From NCBI GenBank assembly GCA_021828045.1, contig JAKATI010000009.1:1-36689 (forward strand): a DNA stretch of 36,689 nt. Direction: 5' to 3'. Below the pieces are notes generated by a model that worked only from the letters and a program-made list of their open reading frames with translations, ran no database searches and had not been told where the DNA came from. Below, one piece after another: positions 34,603-36,689 of this stretch. Source of the DNA: Pseudomonadota bacterium. Lineage in GTDB: Bacteria > Pseudomonadota > Gammaproteobacteria > JAKAQQ01. Made by a program: the position numbers and the translations under genes. Within the stretch, counting starts at the first letter, position 1; each line of letters begins with the position of its first letter.

Positions 34603-35113
34603 CGGGTCTCCAGGTTCTGACTCCGCAAACGGGAAGTGAGTGAGAAAAGAAAGGCCTGAGAGGCTGACAGGTAGACAAGTCCCGCTCCACGGGTTTCGCG
34701 CGCTCGGGCTGCCTGTGATTCAAGATCTTTCGCAAGAGCACTGTGTGGTGTTTCAGCCCAGTCGTCTGGTGATCAGCAAATTGAGACGGCTTGTGAACTC
34801 CGGAGACGGTTCGTTGCCCAATCATCCTCTCCCACCAGGACCCGGTGTTGCCCTATCGCTCGATGGCCACGAGAAGCCCCCGGAGTGGCTTGCCGGTGCA
34901 TCAGGCGCGTGTCGAGCGCAACCCCGAGGACTTTCTTCTCCGACGATCATGAGGATCGCTTTTGCGGAGCTGGAACGGCCCAACTGAAACTGGCCGGCGT
35001 GCTCATTTCCTGCAACAATACGGGATGCCTCCACTATCGCCTCAAGCAACCACCTCCGCTCCTTCTGCATCCAGAAAACCCGGGTACCATCAGGGATGGG
35101 CCGATACGAAAAG
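34603..35113. other. Long intergenic region with two weak overlapping ORFs, no recognised gene
   Basis: About 510 bp between rlmB and the rpsF promoter. A plus-strand frame (GTG 34640 to 34987, 115 codons) and a minus-strand frame (35151 or 35136 down to 34822, up to 109 codons) both use codons like neighbouring genes over part of their length. The minus frame contains FSYRPIPDGTRVFWMQKERR and WLLEAIVEASRIVAGNEHAG, which reads like protein but matches nothing I know; its end is low-complexity Pro/Ser/Gly. The plus frame includes ALGLPVIQDLSQEHCVVFQP. No strong ribosome site precedes either. I cannot decide whether one is real or this is a decayed gene. Confidence 0.35.
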
Positions 35114-35142
35114 TTGACCTTCAAGGGGTTCTCCATTACACT
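35114..35142 (+). promoter_or_regulatory. Sigma-70 promoter of the rpsF operon
   Basis: TTGACC (35114-35119, five of six consensus) and TACACT (35137-35142, four of six) are separated by exactly 17 bp. The predicted start near 35149 leaves a leader of about 90 bases before rpsF. No other promoter was seen between rlmB and rpsF. Confidence 0.75.
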
Positions 35143-35156
35143 AAACCCCATCAGAT

Positions 35157-35182
35157 AGGCCCAGCTGCCAACAAGCGGGCCT
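35157..35182 (+). promoter_or_regulatory. Stem-loop in the rpsF leader
   Basis: AGGCCC-A-GCT (35157-35166) pairs with AGC-GGGCCT (35174-35182): nine pairs with one bulged A and a seven-base loop. It begins about eight bases into the predicted transcript. Bacterial rpsF leaders often carry an S6:S18-binding RNA element that allows autoregulation. I cannot confirm that this hairpin is that element, because its CCG-containing bulge is not clearly identified here. Confidence 0.4.
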
Positions 35183-35236
35183 GATACATTAACCTAACTC
35201 CTTGCCCCTCATGGGGCCATCGTCCGGAAGGAGGTC

Positions 35237-35773
35237 GTGGCCTTGAAGCGTCATTACGAAGTGGTGTTCCTGGTTCATCCCGACCAGAGTGAACAAGTCC
35301 CTGGCATGTTACAACGCTACCGTACGCTGGTCGAATCCGGCAGCGGGGTGGTTCACCGCTCGGAGGACTGGGGGCGCCGGCAACTGGCCTATACCCTCCA
35401 TAAGCTCCACAAAGCGCATTATGCGCTGATGAATATCGAGTGTGATGCGGCAACGTTGACCGCCTTGCAAGAAGCCTTTCGCTTTAACGATGTGGTTTTG
35501 AGACACCTCATCATCCGGCGGGACGCGGCTCAGGTTGAACCCACCGCATTGCTTCGGGATCGGGAGGAAAAGGACGCCCGGGAACGTGAACAGCTCGAGC
35601 AGGAAATGCTTGCACGCACGGCCGCTGCCAACGTGGACGAGCCGGGCCCCGGAACCCCGGCACTCGAAAGTGCAGAAGACGATCTGGGTTTGCCGTCGGA
35701 GGAGGGGGAGGCAGAAGGCCCGAATGGGGAAACAGACGCAGATTTGGCCGACTCCAGCGGGCCTGCTGACTGA
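35237..35773 (+). CDS. rpsF: 30S ribosomal protein S6 with long acidic tail
   Basis: Ribosomal protein of the 30S platform that binds as a heterodimer with S18. Residues 4-100 fit the family ([55 protein letters not shown]). The product of about 178 residues is much longer than the usual 100-135: residues after about 115 form an acidic tail rich in Glu, Asp, Gly and Pro. The strong SD GGAAGGAGG (35226-35234) precedes two possible starts, GTG 35237 and TTG 35243; the TTG has the more standard spacing and would remove two residues. rpsR follows 21 bp later, without priB in between. Confidence 0.97.
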   Translation: MALKRHYEVVFLVHPDQSEQVPGMLQRYRTLVESGSGVVHRSEDWGRRQLAYTLHKLHKAHYALMNIECDAATLTALQEAFRFNDVVLRHLIIRRDAAQVEPTALLRDREEKDAREREQLEQEMLARTAAANVDEPGPGTPALESAEDDLGLPSEEGEAEGPNGETDADLADSSGPAD

Positions 35774-35794
35774 ACTTTCTAGAGGAGAAGAAAC

Positions 35795-36016
35795 ATGCCA
35801 CAGTATTACCGTCGTCGACGTTTTTCTCGCCCCACCCTGGAGCACGCGGAGATCGACTACAAGGACCTCCAGGCGCTGCGAAACTACGTGACAGAAACCG
35901 GAAAGATCATCCCGAGCCGGCTGACCGGATCGACCAGCAAGTTCCAGCGCCAGTTGACTCTGGCAGTCAAACGGGCTCGTTATCTGGCACTTCTTCCCTA
36001 TACGGACCGGCATTGA
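35795..36016 (+). CDS. rpsR: 30S ribosomal protein S18
   Basis: Small basic ribosomal protein of 73 residues that binds S6 on the 30S platform. It has the family core [20 protein letters not shown] and [33 protein letters not shown]. No zinc-binding cysteines are present near the N-terminus, so it is the cysteine-free form. A strong GAGGAG ribosome site precedes ATG 35795. rplI would normally follow after the DUF2232-type gene, beyond this window. Confidence 0.98.
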   Translation: MPQYYRRRRFSRPTLEHAEIDYKDLQALRNYVTETGKIIPSRLTGSTSKFQRQLTLAVKRARYLALLPYTDRH

Positions 36017-36101
36017 TTCATCGTCTACCCCATCCCTCTGTGCGGGATCCCGCCCCACTCGGTGGCCGGGTGTCCTTTTTCTCCCGCCCGGTGTCTCAGC
36101 C

Positions 36102-36689
36102 ATGCTGAACCGCTTCAGCGAGTGGATCTCGGAACGTGACTTTGCGGCCGCTCTTTTTGCGGATCTGGCTGTTCTTTCTGCGGTTTTTACTCCCTTGGCC
36201 GGACTGGTGCTTGCCCTGGTGACCCTGCGGAAAGGTTTCTGGGCCGGTTGCCGTGTCTTGGCCTATGCCATCCTGATTCTGGCCGGACTGATCGCACTCG
36301 AGCTCACGGCCCCCAAGGTCAAACCCGGCCTGTCCACTGCGGGTATCTTTTCCTTGATTGAACTGACCGGGTTCTGGCTTGTGCTGGTTTTACTGGCTAC
36401 CCTCATCCGATCCGGACGTTCCCTGTCCCTGGTGGTGGAACTCACGTCGCTGGTGGGTTTGGCCGGTGTTCTGGCATTTCAGGCACTGGTCCCGAACCCC
36501 AGGCAGTACTGGTCCCGATGGTTCCAAGAATCCATGGGCCACTACCTCGTGCACCAGCCAGTTTATCAGACACTGGGCCGTATGCTGGCAGCCCATGCAC
36601 CCTGGTTGGTCGGAAGTTTTGCGGCTGTGTTTGTATTGGTGGTTTCATTGTTACTGCTGGCTGCCCGCTGGCTGCAGGCGCGCCTGGAG
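36102..36689 (+). CDS. DUF2232/YybS-like integral membrane protein, 3'-truncated by the window edge
   Basis: An open frame from ATG 36102 to the last base, 196 codons with no stop. The protein is very hydrophobic, with predicted membrane helices near FADLAVLSAVFTPLAGLVLA, CRVLAYAILILAGLIAL, IELTGFWLVLVLLATLI, ELTSLVGLAGVLAFQAL and FAAVFVLVVSLLLLAA. Proteins of this kind (DUF2232) are encoded between rpsR and rplI in Pseudomonas and related gammaproteobacteria; their function is unknown. The assignment rests mainly on position and topology. The start is uncertain because no clear ribosome site precedes the ATG, and the 85-bp gap after rpsR contains the palindrome GCGGGATCCCGC. Confidence 0.75.
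   Translation, partial: MLNRFSEWISERDFAAALFADLAVLSAVFTPLAGLVLALVTLRKGFWAGCRVLAYAILILAGLIALELTAPKVKPGLSTAGIFSLIELTGFWLVLVLLATLIRSGRSLSLVVELTSLVGLAGVLAFQALVPNPRQYWSRWFQESMGHYLVHQPVYQTLGRMLAAHAPWLVGSFAAVFVLVVSLLLLAARWLQARLE

Overview
This 36.7 kb window is a dense stretch of core chromosome, roughly 60% G+C by eye, from a gammaproteobacterium outside the Enterobacterales. The evidence is gene content and order. pheT-ihfA-merR-tRNA-Pro, smpB/ratA-rnfH/bamE-recN-nadK and queG/nnr-tsaE-amiB-mutL-miaA-hfq-hflX-hflK-hflC-purA...rnr-rlmB-rpsF-rpsR are gammaproteobacterial arrangements. IHF, RnfH, BamE, HflKC and a four-cysteine FNR fit. HrcA occurs together with a sigma-32-type promoter on dnaK. I cannot name the genus. 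I see no prophage, insertion sequence, CRISPR array, integrase or plasmid gene.

Layout. (1) 1-2359: 3' part of pheT, ihfA, a MerR-type regulator and tRNA-Pro(GGG), closely packed. (2) 2409-4626: an HSDL2-like short-chain dehydrogenase and a two-domain 3-mercaptopyruvate sulfurtransferase, separated by about 440 bp without a recognisable gene. (3) 4640-8839: smpB divergent from ratA-rnfH, then nadK-recN-bamE on the minus strand; the 3' ends of rnfH and bamE overlap by 167 bp. (4) 8982-13829: the chaperone block hrcA, grpE, dnaK, dnaJ, with a clear sigma-32-like promoter in front of dnaK. (5) 13831-19044: a redox and light block with a class I photolyase, a ferritin-like diiron protein, oxygen-independent coproporphyrinogen dehydrogenase (hemN), FNR and a DoxX membrane protein. 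A perfect FNR box lies between hemN and fnr. (6) 19151-36689: queG divergent from a long plus-strand run covering metabolite repair (nnr), tRNA modification (tsaE, miaA), cell separation (amiB), mismatch repair (mutL), RNA regulation (hfq), ribosome rescue (hflX), membrane protease control (hflKC), purine synthesis (purA), then rnr, rlmB, rpsF, rpsR and a partial DUF2232-like membrane protein. A tRNA-Leu(CAG) gene lies on the minus strand between purA and rnr.

Regulatory sites I can support: the FNR box at 17849-17862, the sigma-32-like dnaK promoter at 10694-10721, a sigma-70 promoter with a 9-A spacer tract before the diiron gene, a strong tRNA-Leu promoter, an rpsF promoter with a structured leader, and an extended -10 before hfq.

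I did not find a convincing undescribed multi-gene system. The points most worth checking are an Hfq with proline at position 41, very divergent HflK/HflC, a MutL with an endonuclease-type metal site, the diiron protein with its homopolymeric promoter spacer, two intergenic stretches with weak ORFs, and an AT-rich island before amiB.
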